Below are positions 1 through 10,734 of a stretch of 19,883 nucleotides of DNA, one piece after another. The DNA is from Entrophospora sp. SA101 (taxonomy: Eukaryota > Glomeromycota > Glomeromycetes > Entrophosporales > Entrophosporaceae). The notes beneath the pieces were generated by a model. It was not told where the DNA came from and did no database searches. It was given only the letters and a program-made list of their open reading frames with translations. Every line of letters starts with the position of its first letter. Positions within the stretch are counted from its first letter, which is position 1. The translations under genes were made by a program, and so were the position numbers. Location: positions 3,148 to 23,030 of the forward strand of contig CAUDNR010000420.1 of NCBI GenBank assembly GCA_958430865.1, written 5' to 3'.

Positions 1-70
1 ATGATCACTGGCATCAAGGAGAAAGCTGTAAAATAAAATGGTTTGGATTTTGTTTGGTATGCTATAAATT
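1..70. other. Unique left flank of repeat copy 1
   Basis: These 70 bases do not match the sequence preceding repeat copy 2 (9713-9782). They start with ATG and nine codons (M I T G I K E K A) followed by GTAAAA, a possible splice donor at 28, and then an in-frame TAA. If spliced to the acceptor before 105, the phase would match the symplekin fragment. That is only a formal possibility. No gene is recognised. Confidence 0.3.
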
Positions 71-104
71 AATCATTATTTAAAAAATTTATTTTTATTT
101 TCAG

Positions 105-1022
105 GAAGATATTTTAAAACATCTTCCAAAAGTTTTATTAACACTTGATGCCAGTGAAAAACAACGTGATCTTGTTAAAAAAGTTTTTCATAAAATTTTA
201 ACACCATCTCATGGTTCTACAAATCCTACGAATTCAACAGTGACCCCAATAGAATTACTAGTGGCAATCCATAAGATGTCAGTTCCATTAAAACAATTGG
301 CTGAAGGTATAATAATAAATTTTTTTTTTTGTAAATAATCAAATAACGTCATATATATATTTTTTTTAATAATGAATAATCTATTTATTCATTTATTTAT
401 AATTAGGAATACATATTTGTTTTTTATTACCAACTATTTTTACATCTCAAGTTTTAGCAGCAGTACTACATAATTTATCAATAATGTCTGAAATGCCTAC
501 TTTATTTATGAGAACTGTATGTGTGATTTTATTTAGTATTCTTTTTCAAAAAGAAATCTCTCGCAATAATATTAATAGTAGTGAATATTATTATTAATAG
601 GTAACGTTAAGTGTTCGTTCATTCAAGACTATTTCAAGTTTTGTGAATGAATTATTGATACGTCATATTAATCAAATATGGGATAATGACATGTTACGTA
701 AAGGGTTTATTTTATATTGTGCAGAGTTTTGTCTTAAGGTTTGCCATTATTTGTATAATATATTATATATTGTTAAATATAAGTTAATTGTACAATAATA
801 AATAATAACACATAAATTTTTTTGTTTTTTGTATAGATACAATCAAATAATTTTTCATTTTTATTAGCATTACCAAAAGCTCATATAATAGAAGTATTAT
901 CACAACAAGATCCAAAATTAAAAAATTCACTAAAAGAATATATTAAGAGTATTAGTACAGATACGAGAAGACTGGAAAAAGAAATTCCACAATATTTGAT
1001 TGAATATTTAAATGAAGATTAA
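105..1022 (+). pseudogene. Orphan 3' fragment of symplekin (last four exons, repeat copy 1)
   Basis: Exons 105-306, 407-516, 601-738 and 837-1022 encode 211 residues ending at TAA 1020-1022. They are identical to the C-terminal module of the symplekin gene at 9817-10734. The reading starts E-D-I-L-K-H-L-P-K and contains segments that align with the conserved symplekin C-terminal domain, for example the T-P-x-E-L-L-V-A-I-H and L-F-M-R-T-V stretches. All splice sites are intact, but no upstream symplekin exon exists in this window before 105 and the flank 1-70 is unrelated to the ancestral context. It is therefore a 5'-truncated duplicate, unless an exon before the window start supplies a 5' part. 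It lies tail-to-tail with the Siw14-like gene, 201 bp between stop codons. Confidence 0.8.
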
Positions 1023-1223
1023 TAATAAATATTCAATGTTTTGGAAGAAAAAATTACCATTTAGAAAATTTAGAATTAGATGAGAAAGTAATTTTTTAAA
1101 AAAAATTTTGAACTTTAATTATTATAAATAAAAAATTCTTATTTATTACACATATTTTTTACCTACCTTGATATTTTTTTTGTAAATATATTTATTTGAT
1201 TATTATAATTATAATCGTTATAA

Positions 1224-2451
<1,228 letters not shown>

Positions 2452-2530
2452 TTTAGATTTTTAATCGATGATGATGATCTCTGGAAATCATTTTTAAATT
2501 TTCGCTTTTTCAATTCAGATATTTCAGATA

Positions 2531-2536
2531 ATATAA

Positions 2537-2558
<22 letters not shown>
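2531..2558. repeat. ATA/ATT microsatellite upstream of Siw14-like gene
   Basis: A run of about nine ATA/ATT units lies roughly 80 bp upstream of the Siw14-like start codon, in its probable promoter. It is repeated unchanged at 12243-12270. The surrounding sequence 2452-2731 otherwise shows no gene I can support. Confidence 0.85.
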
Positions 2559-2567
<9 letters not shown>

Positions 2568-2731
2568 ATATAATGAATCTAAAACTGGTGACTGAAGAGA
2601 ATCCTGGTAATTACAAAGTTGTTTTGTATTTACTGTAAACTATGCTATTATTAAATGGGAGAAAAAATAACAGTAGATGATAATCGAGTTTGTGGTCCTG
2701 TTTATAAGAAAAAATCTTGTGAAAAGAGATC

Positions 2732-2990
2732 ATGATAATAACGACAAGAAAAGCACAACAAAGAACATTACTTTCTAATATTGTCAGTTCCAGAAGCACA
2801 CTCGAATTAATTGAAGATTTAATGTTTAATTTTTTCGCTTGCGCTAATATATTTTTAGAAAAGGTAAACTCTCTTTTTCTTTTTTCTTCAATAATAAAAC
2901 AATAACATAAAATTACAAAAACACCAGCTTTATTAATTTTTTTAATTATCTTTTTAGTTAGTTTCTTTAAAATTCAATAATTTGATTTAA
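2732..2990 (+). CDS. Candidate small spliced gene, 54 aa, unknown (copy 1)
   Basis: An ATG at 2732 opens 44 codons to 2863, followed by a good intron (GTAAAC donor at 2864, TTTTTAG acceptor ending 2957) and 11 more codons to TAA 2988-2990. The product would be 54 aa, beginning M-I-I-T-T-R-K-A-Q-Q-R-T-L-L and continuing with an amphipathic, probably helical segment rich in Leu, Ser, Phe and Asn. I do not recognise the family. It sits between the divergent Siw14-like gene (-) and the tRNA, about 280 bp from the former. An in-frame TGA just upstream of the ATG means any further 5' coding would need another exon. It could be a real short protein, the 3' part of a longer gene, or chance; the in-phase intron is the main support. 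Confidence 0.35.
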
Positions 2991-3105
2991 GAAGTTAGAT
3001 TCTCGTTACATGATCCGACATGGTTTTACTTTATTTCCGCAGAAAATCATGTCTTGAATAATAAATAAATTATAGAAGAAAATAAAGATAAACAACGATG
3101 TCACA

Positions 3106-3178
3106 GGAGCGGTGGCCTAATGGATAAGGCATCAGACTTCGGATCTGGGGATTGCGGGTTCGACTCCCGCCCGCTTCG
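3106..3178 (+). tRNA. tRNA-Arg (anticodon UCG), copy 1
   Basis: This 73-nt cloverleaf can be drawn by hand. The acceptor stem is GGAGCGG with CCGCTTC (one G-U pair) and discriminator G; the D arm is GCC/GGC; and the anticodon arm TCAGA/TCTGG has loop CTTCGGA, placing UCG at 3139-3141 (reads CGA, arginine). The variable loop has 5 nt, and the T arm is GCGGG/CCCGC with loop TTCGACT. Internal pol III control regions are present: an A-box-like TGGCCTAATGG and a B box GGTTCGACTCC (3157-3167). There is no intron. It is the most GC-rich element of the region. Confidence 0.97.
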
Positions 3179-3194
3179 GGGAAAAATAAAAATC

Positions 3195-3198
3195 TTTT
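3195..3198 (+). terminator. Pol III T4 terminator of tRNA-Arg (copy 1)
   Basis: The first TTTT run on the transcribed strand lies 17 nt past the tRNA 3' end, the normal type of RNA polymerase III stop. The same run is at 12907-12910. The remaining sequence to the WLM stop codon is AT-rich with short TATAT repeats and no recognisable gene. Confidence 0.7.
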
Positions 3199-3418
3199 GA
3201 AAGAAATTAATAAAAAAATTTGACATGAAGAATAAATGATTTTTTATTTATTATATTATATTATATTATGATAATGATGATTTTACTATGCATGCTAATG
3301 AATGATGATTAATTAGTTAATTTAAAATAAATTATAGTTCAAATAATAATAATAAAATGTTTATGGATTGTTCAATTTTTTTTTCCTTTTTCTTGTACTA
3401 TTGTAATTAAATTATTTC

Positions 3419-4777
3419 TTAATGATTTTCAAACGTAGATTCAGATGAAGGGTTGGATCCAAACCCACAGCTTTCGTCCAACTCTTTCTCTTCTTTCGTT
3501 AATCGCATTAATGTAGCTTCAGCTAAAAGTTCACGTTTAGAAAGTATTTTAGCACGTTCAGTATCACCGCCTAACACATAAGCACCACCTTGCCATGATC
3601 TAGTATCAATCCCTTCTTGTTCTGATGGATTATAAAACTCCTCATTGGAAAGTTTTTTGCCATCTGATAAAGTCCAATCTAATGAGACTATTTATATAAA
3701 TTATAGCAAATTAAATTAAAAATGCAGAAAAAAATAAATATTAACAACATTATTATTATTGTTATTATTAAACTTACCGGCATCTTTATTAAGTTGTCTA
3801 TTGAGTTGATGGAAATTTTCATCGTGTCCATCCCAAACATTATGTGTTAACTCATGCAATAAAACTTTTTTAATATCAGCATAATGTCTGAATCCTTGCA
3901 AATCATCAGTTCTCAATCTCAACGAAATTGATTCTCCTTTGTTGACGTTATATCCCAATAATTTTGTATTATTAGATGATAGAAACATTCTAGAAAAATC
4001 CATCTCTTGCAACGTTCCAACTGAAAATTTATATTTTTGCATTATGGCTTTTATCCCTCGATCATCGCGTAACCTTTCAAGTATTTCATGTGCTTTTTCA
4101 GATTTTGGAATTTTTTCAATTACTCTTATTTGATGAAACGTGTATTTCTGTGAATTTAAACCTTGAAATTTTTTCAAATTTTTATATGGCTAAAAATCAT
4201 TATGTACAAAAATATGTATTTTTAAATAAATAAGTTAACAAGAGGGGAGAAAAGAAAAAAAGAAAATTGTATTTCTAATAGTTACGTTAATCGCATATTT
4301 TGATTCGTGTTTTATCGACGACGACTTTGATTCAGATTCTTTTAAATTTTGGATTTCCTGTTGTGAACTACCCATTAACATCACCTTGGTACCATTTTTA
4401 ATATTACCTTCTCGTAATGTGAAAGCATCTTTCAATAAAACTAAAAAAAAAAAAATAGATAAATTTTAACTTTTTTAGGTTAATAGATTTTAATTGTCAT
4501 AAAGATATTATTGTCTTTTACCTTTAAATATCAATTTTTGATATTCTTTAGGAATATTTGTTAATTCTTCAAGATGTTCTTTTAGTTCCAATATTGTTTT
4601 ATCAAAAGGGAAATCTTTTATCTGGAGAGCTTTTCCTTTGAAATTTACTTGAAATGAAACTAAAAAAAATCATAATAAAAAAAATAAATGAGAGAATGTA
4701 AAAGTTATAAAATAAAAACCAACGTACTATTTATTTGTATAGACAATAATAATAACAATACCTTTTTCTACAAGCAT
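3419..4777 (-). CDS. UBL-WLM domain metalloprotease (Wss1/SPRTN-like superfamily), copy 1
   Basis: Five minus-strand exons join in phase: 4762-4777, 4522-4659, 4286-4440, 3778-4189 and 3419-3687 (990 nt, 329 aa). Residues about 6-78 form a ubiquitin-like domain (K-E-Y-Q-K-L-I-F-K, then T-L-x-E-G-x-I-K-N-G-T-K-V-M-L-M-G). A Ser/Lys-rich linker follows, then a WLM domain with H-E-L-T-H-N-V-W-D-G-H: zinc ligands His215, His219 and His225, catalytic Glu216. The C terminus is charged and about 90 residues long. This matches the fungal/plant ubiquitin-WLM fusion proteins; related Wss1 cleaves DNA-protein crosslinks and sumoylated proteins, but the substrate here is inferred. The first coding exon is only 16 nt and supplies the start (M-L-V-E-K) that completes the UBL strand. 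It is head-to-head with the BTB gene. Confidence 0.94.
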
Positions 4778-5062
4778 TTTTTTTTTTTTTTTTTGATAAA
4801 AATAATTTTTCCTTGGTTAAAAAAAGTCTCCACATGCCTTATTTATAATTTTTTGGAACATATTATTAATAGAAAAGATTTTTCTAGTACATTTTTTTTT
4901 AGAATAGTAATATTAATAGTAATTATTTATTACGGGGTAATTGATTTACCGGTTGTTAATCCTTTATTATTTTTATTAATTATATATATATATATATATA
5001 TATTAATTATTATTATACTAAAAAAAATTTTTACCTTTAAAAAAAAAAAAAAAAAAAAAGAA
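4778..5062. promoter_or_regulatory. Shared divergent promoter region of WLM and BTB genes (copy 1)
   Basis: These 285 bp separate the start codons of two divergently transcribed genes, so they probably contain both promoters. They hold poly-T tracts, an 11-unit TA dinucleotide repeat (4981-5003) and a 21-A run ending 3 nt before the BTB ATG. I cannot identify specific factor sites. The divergent arrangement is kept in all three modules of the window. Confidence 0.55.
4981..5003. repeat. TA dinucleotide microsatellite
   Basis: Eleven TA units in the divergent promoter, the same length at 14693-14715 in copy 2. The degenerate third module lacks it, so the array arose or was lost after that older split. 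Confidence 0.85.
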
Positions 5063-6073
5063 ATGATAGAAATGCACAGAGAAGAAAGAGCCGTTGATGT
5101 CGTTGCTGATACTTTAAATTCAAAAATCGATAAAAGTCGCAGTGATAATAATAAGTGCGATAAAAATATATTTCAAGAAGAAACGATAATCTTAAATGTT
5201 GGGGGTGTAAAGGTTATTATTATAATATATCGTTAGTGTCTTTATCATCATTGCCATATAATTAGCATTATGATAAATATTATTAATATCATTATCATTA
5301 ACACATAATATTGCCAAACAAATATTAATATACAGTATGAAACATATCGTTCAACGCTTACAGCATATCCACACACATTATTAGGGACAATGTTTGCAGA
5401 ACGTAACGTAGAGTTATTGAGACCAATAAATGGAAATGAATATTTTATAGATAGAGATGGTAGTTTATTTCGTATTATAATGCAATTTTATCGTACAGGG
5501 AAGATTTATTGGCCATCTTTTGAATTTGGCCAAAAAAATAAATCAATATTGCCATTTTCAAAGGAAGAAATAGAAACAGAATTAGACTATTATCAATTAC
5601 CCTATCAAACCCCTTTATGTAAACAATCATCATATGCAGTTTTAACTCGGAAAGATTTAGGACTTGCATTTTCTTGTAACCCGGTAACAGAGAAACTAGA
5701 TGAATTTGTTGTAACATTGAGTAATGTGATCAAAGAAGTTATGGCAAATTTTGAAACTGAAATAACGGTAACTTTTAGTAAGAATGGTTATAATCCATTT
5801 TGTGGTTTTGGTCTTCACTTTATTAAAAGTTCTTCGATAATGGAAACTACTGAGAAACTTCTTAAACCATTTGGATCTGTTGGTTACCTATTTATACACA
5901 AGTATGGTGCTGATATTGGATCCTATTTAAAATCTGTGATCCCCGAATTGTCTTGGCAATATGGTTACTCTCAAAACAGGGATCAACTTAAATTACACAT
6001 GTCTATTACAAATTCATTGTCGGACTCTGAAATTTTTGATCATTCATGCCTGGCTTCTAAATCGGACAATTAG
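5063..6073 (+). CDS. KCTD-like BTB/T1 domain protein (copy 1)
   Basis: Two exons, 5063-5212 and 5336-6073, encode 295 aa. Residues about 41-140 form a T1-type BTB fold: I-L-N-V-G-G-V-K across the splice to Y-E-T-Y-R-S-T-L, then T-L-L-G-T-M-F, F-I-D-R-D-G-S-L-F-R, and E-L-D-Y-Y-Q-L-P. Such T1/KCTD domains oligomerise and often act as cullin-3 adaptors; no channel membrane segments follow, so it is not a potassium channel. The C-terminal half (residues 141-295) has Phe-rich segments I do not recognise. The start at 5063 has a second in-frame ATG at 5072, and 5063 corresponds to the ATG in the third module. The intron donor is the weak GTTATT, but joining there restores the conserved motif exactly. 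Confidence 0.9.
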
Positions 6074-6809
6074 TATTTATTATTTTTAAAAATTTTTTTT
6101 TTATAGAATTATTTTTAATTTAATCTTTTAATCTTTAATCTCGAAAGAAAATAAATTCTTAGCGCATGCCATTTTTTTTTTAAATCCAACACCTGCGTAC
6201 TGGGATATACCAAGATTCATCATCGCATTATATTCGAAGAACTACTACGATTAATAGCCCATTCAATCCTTGAATAGAATTTTACGTATTTATATAAACT
6301 TTGTTGTGAATTCCTTGTTGCACTGACAAGCAAATGCATACTTTGATGGCGTACATGCGTTGTGGTTTTTCACATAAAGAACATATCTAAAAAAATGTCC
6401 AACTGATAAACTAAATAAAAGAAGACACTCGTGACAGGGATGTTTCGAGTAATATCACAAACATTGCCATACTTGAATGTATGTGCCTTGTTTTAAATCG
6501 ATACTATCTATCACAGCCTGATTCCATATACTGGGCCTAGAAAGACGACATTTTGATATGATGCTTTTTTTGGACCTGATGCATGATAACATTTGATGAT
6601 GATCACCATTATGCATATCTCGTCAACAATAATTGTCAAATTTTGAAGAACGAAGCCGACCGGCAACTAAAAAAATCTTTGAAGGTCTGATAATTAATAG
6701 CAAATGATAAATGGACAGAGGTTAAAAAAATAAGAATTGAATGAGCTCATAAACAAATCAATATTAGCATTAGATGTTATTTATCAATATAACAAAATAT
6801 AGATTCTGA
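6074..6809. other. No recognised gene: 3' flank of BTB gene (copy 1)
   Basis: This 736-bp stretch is less AT-biased and less repetitive than other intergenic DNA here, which suggests former coding or element sequence. All six frames are interrupted and I recognise no product. It is repeated unchanged at 15786-16521 and ends at the right edge of the duplicated block. Its last bases (aaaatatag then attctga) look like a splice acceptor. Confidence 0.5.
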
Positions 6810-7279
6810 AGGAAAAATACAAGAGAAAGATAATTCGAACAATACGATTCTGATACAACATTGGTATGTTAATAACACACTATCACTCGTTGATGCTCCA
6901 GTAATTGAACCCTGCAAGGATGCAATATACATAGCAACTTAGGAACTGGATGTTATAATAAATACACAGCTGCTGATGCGGTGTTGTTACAAAGAACAAA
7001 AAAACTGGGCATTAATTGTTTTCAATTATTTTTACCACTATTTGAAATTTACCAGTTTGCATTCTATCATGGATCTTTTATCCGACAAAGAATTCATTAT
7101 TCTATTAATATCATTGTTCAACAACAACAAGATAACGAATTGTTAAATGGAAATTTACCAAGTTCAGGCTATGATATCCTTTTGTTTAAAATTTTTTTTG
7201 AGAAAATGAAAAAAAAACGACTTAATTTATAATAATAATATATGTTTGTATTGTTTCCTTAACAAATATAGTTAATTAA
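6810..7279 (+). other. Unassigned, partly coding-like sequence between block junction and symplekin
   Basis: Starting at the repeat junction, one frame is open from about 6803 to a stop near 6939 (contains L-V-D-A-P-V-I-E-P-C-K-D-A). A second frame runs from about 6898 to 7232 (contains Y-N-K-Y-T-A-A-D-A-V-L-L-Q-R and S-I-N-I-I-V-Q-Q-Q-Q). The base composition is coding-like, but the frames do not join by obvious splice sites and I recognise no family with confidence. The piece R-Q-R-I-H-Y-S-I-N-I-I-V could be a scrap of the symplekin N-terminal repeat region; the resemblance is too weak to assert. An AG at 7270-7271 cannot serve the next exon because an in-frame TAA follows. Confidence 0.3.
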
Positions 7280-10200
7280 TTAATAAAACATCCCTCATTG
7301 GAACCATTTTCTCCACAAAATTTTGATCCGACGCAGTTTTCTTTATCATTTATCATTGATGCAATTCAATTAACTTTACAAAATATATCACAAGAAAAAT
7401 TGGATCAACTTAAACAAGTTGGTGTTTTATTCACATTTGATTTTTTTTTTTACTAAAAAAATTACAATTTAAATGACTTTTAAAATATAGGAAATATTAG
7501 AAGGCGAAAAAAATCAATCAATGGTAGTAGATGTTGAACAAGAAAAAAGTGAAATACTTGATCCAAGGTTGAAATCTGATGTTGAAGAAGAAGAAGATTA
7601 TGATGAGGATAAGGATGTGAATATGGATATGGATAAGGGCAAGGATGAGGGCAAGGATGAGAATGATCAGAATGATCAGAAAATGGAGGATAGGGAAGGG
7701 GGAAAACAAGATGATGAAGATGATGAAGACGAAGATTTATATAAATCAGAAATATCCAAATCACCAAATTTTCCTTCTGTTGTTGATATGGCAAAAGATG
7801 GATCAGAACCTAACAAATTAGACAATTTTGATTATGAAGATGAGAAAATGGATTATCCGGTCGAAGAGAAAAACATTAAATTAGACACAGAAGAAAAAAT
7901 TATTAAATCAGATGAAGCAACAGTTGAAAAAAACATTGCCTCATCATCATCATCATCATCACCATCACCATCACTTGCAACAGTTGTCAATCAAGCATTT
8001 AAGTACCAATATATACTCCCGCCACCATCAACATTATCAGAAGAGGAATCACACAATTTTGTCAAAATGGCACTTAAGAATATGTTAGAAGTTGAAGGGG
8101 TAATACCTGCAGATGCAAAGAGTAACAAACGATCTAGTATAGTCTCGACGACTTTGTCTAGTGGTAAAAGATTTACAAAGTCGCAATTACACGTGATGAC
8201 TTCACGATTGTTGACAAGAGGTCTTGAAACTTCAATGGAACGAAGGGAAAATCTTGATGAGTTAAGAGATATGAAATTACAATATATCGTTGAAGATTTT
8301 AAAAACAGGTAAAAATTTTAATGCTGTATAATATATTAATAACAATATTACAAATAATAATAGTAATAAAAATAAAAATAAAAATATTCTTAATAAAAAT
8401 AAATTAGAATGGACTATGCTTTAACATGGCTTGATGAAGAATGGTACCATGATTCCATAATGCAAAATGAAAACTCTTCATATGTATGTAAACTAATTGG
8501 CAAAAAATATTGCAATTAAGTTATAAAAAGTAATTAAGTAAAGTTATATATTTAGGAGCCAAATTATACTAAATGGTTAAATAGATTATTAGACAGAATC
8601 ATGCCTGCCCTTGAAGATCATACTTTTACACAATTTATACTAGATATACCAGAAATATTCGAAGATGTAGTTAATAGAATTAAAATATTTTGCAATGATC
8701 CTGACAGGTGATATTATTAGAATTTATTTGTTGATTATTTTTACCAAGATATGTTATTTATTATTATTATACATTTCTATAGAATGTCACTTGGATTTTC
8801 AACCTTGAGTGAATTGGTTAACTTAAGACCACCTGCAAGAAATTTTTGTTTGAAAATATTACTGGCTTATTGTCTCTACAAAGGTGTGTAAATAATAATA
8901 AATAATATGCGCACATGCAAGTATTAAAAATCCCATTGATGCTTAATATGTTTTTAGATGATAAGATACGTGGACATGCAATAATGGTTACAAATAAATG
9001 GTATCCTACACATGTTAGCATTTCTAGAAAAATAGAGACATTTGCATTAGAATCATTAAGGCAACTTTGTAATGAAACACCACCACCAATTTTTGATTTT
9101 CATTATCATTTTGTTGATTCAGTTGATGTTGCAATGAATATAATTGATGATGGTGGTGGTGGTGGTGTCAATGATAATAAGGATGATGACGAGATGATGA
9201 CGAGAGAATGGACACAACAAGATGTCGAGCAACATCTTGATTTATTTTTTTCTTTATGTTCAAAGAAAGAAAACTTATACAAAGAGTAAAGATTTTTTAT
9301 TAATAAGTTCCTTCCAAATAAAAAATAAAATCTTTAATTGATTAATTAATTAATCAATCAATATTATATATTTATCATGCTAGATTATTGAATATTTATG
9401 TGAATACAAATGAATCAGTGAAAAGTATGATTCGTAAATACGCATCAAAATTAGTAGAGATTATAGGATTGAATGGGTTACTGGAAACTTTTCAGAATTT
9501 CCCAGATGGTACACAAGATTTAGTATTAAGAATGCTGATTGTATATACAAACAATAACGGTAGGTAACTTTAATAAATATTTTTTATTTTATATACGTGT
9601 TCTTTTTTTTTTTTTAAATAAAAATATTATTTTTTTAGTACTACCGCCTAAATTGGTCAGTACTGTGAAGGAAGTAATTGCTGAAAGGGATTTGGATGGA
9701 CGATTCCTTTTTCCAACAATTGCATATTTTGAAAAGGTGCCATCATTACTATTATTTTTTATTAGTTTAATTTAATTAATTAAATCATTATTTAAAAAAT
9801 TTATTTTTATTTTCAGGAAGATATTTTAAAACATCTTCCAAAAGTTTTATTAACACTTGATGCCAGTGAAAAACAACGTGATCTTGTTAAAAAAGTTTTT
9901 CATAAAATTTTAACACCATCTCATGGTTCTACAAATCCTACGAATTCAACAGTGACCCCAATAGAATTACTAGTGGCAATCCATAAGATGTCAGTTCCAT
10001 TAAAACAATTGGCTGAAGGTATAATAATAAATTTTTTTTTTTGTAAATAATCAAATAACGTCATATATATATTTTTTTTAATAATGAATAATCTATTTAT
10101 TCATTTATTTATAATTAGGAATACATATTTGTTTTTTATTACCAACTATTTTTACATCTCAAGTTTTAGCAGCAGTACTACATAATTTATCAATAATGTC

Positions 10201-10734
10201 TGAAATGCCTACTTTATTTATGAGAACTGTATGTGTGATTTTATTTAGTATTCTTTTTCAAAAAGAAATCTCTCGCAATAATATTAATAGTAGTGAATAT
10301 TATTATTAATAGGTAACGTTAAGTGTTCGTTCATTCAAGACTATTTCAAGTTTTGTGAATGAATTATTGATACGTCATATTAATCAAATATGGGATAATG
10401 ACATGTTACGTAAAGGGTTTATTTTATATTGTGCAGAGTTTTGTCTTAAGGTTTGCCATTATTTGTATAATATATTATATATTGTTAAATATAAGTTAAT
10501 TGTACAATAATAAATAATAACACATAAATTTTTTTGTTTTTTGTATAGATACAATCAAATAATTTTTCATTTTTATTAGCATTACCAAAAGCTCATATAA
10601 TAGAAGTATTATCACAACAAGATCCAAAATTAAAAAATTCACTAAAAGAATATATTAAGAGTATTAGTACAGATACGAGAAGACTGGAAAAAGAAATTCC
10701 ACAATATTTGATTGAATATTTAAATGAAGATTAA
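7280..10734 (+). CDS. Symplekin/Pta1-like 3'-end processing scaffold, 5' part missing
   Basis: Twelve exons join in phase: 7280-7417, 7491-8308, 8408-8483, 8556-8707, 8783-8883, 8958-9285, 9384-9559, 9639-9736, 9817-10018, 10119-10228, 10313-10450 and 10549-10734 (840 codons plus TAA). A short conserved piece is followed by a strongly acidic linker (about residues 60-130), the central helical-repeat region (M-D-Y-A-L-T-W-L-D-E-E-W) and the conserved symplekin C-terminal domain (about 630-840). Symplekin scaffolds nuclear cleavage/polyadenylation complexes. Human symplekin is about 1270 aa, and the N-terminal HEAT domain that should precede residue 1 here is not found. The first exon has no ATG and no usable acceptor, so 7280 is only the limit of the open frame. 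The repeat block 2 boundary falls inside intron 9737-9816. Confidence 0.9.
7562..7760 (+). other. Acidic low-complexity segment of symplekin
   Basis: Within exon 7491-8308 the codons are nearly all Asp, Glu, Lys, Met and Gly, with short imperfect hexamer-like repeats around ggcaaggatgag. It forms a disordered acidic linker between the upstream and central symplekin domains. A Ser run (TCA repeats, about 7940-7966) lies further on. The open frames on the opposite strand here (long runs of Pro/His or Ile/Leu) are shadows of this bias. Confidence 0.8.

Noticed and set aside
2611..2799. Minus-strand 62-codon frame (and 12323-12511)
   Set aside because: No conserved features, and it is antisense to the better supported small spliced ORF.
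4688..5236. 182-codon plus-strand open frame (and 14400-14948)
   Set aside because: Only the part from 5063 is coding (BTB exon 1). Upstream it is poly-T, TA repeat and poly-A, overlaps the WLM first exon on the other strand, and runs past the splice donor into the intron.
5475..5717. Minus-strand 80-codon frame (and 15187-15429)
   Set aside because: Antisense shadow of the conserved BTB/T1 exon.
5063..6073. Voltage-gated potassium channel
   Set aside because: The T1-type BTB domain is present, but no transmembrane segments or pore loop follow.
7480..7794. Minus-strand open frames rich in His/Pro or Ile/Leu
   Set aside because: They are the complement of the acidic symplekin linker, whose GAT/GAA codon bias removes stops on the other strand.
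8818..9021. Minus-strand 67-codon frame
   Set aside because: Antisense to two symplekin exons and the intron between them; no recognisable domain.
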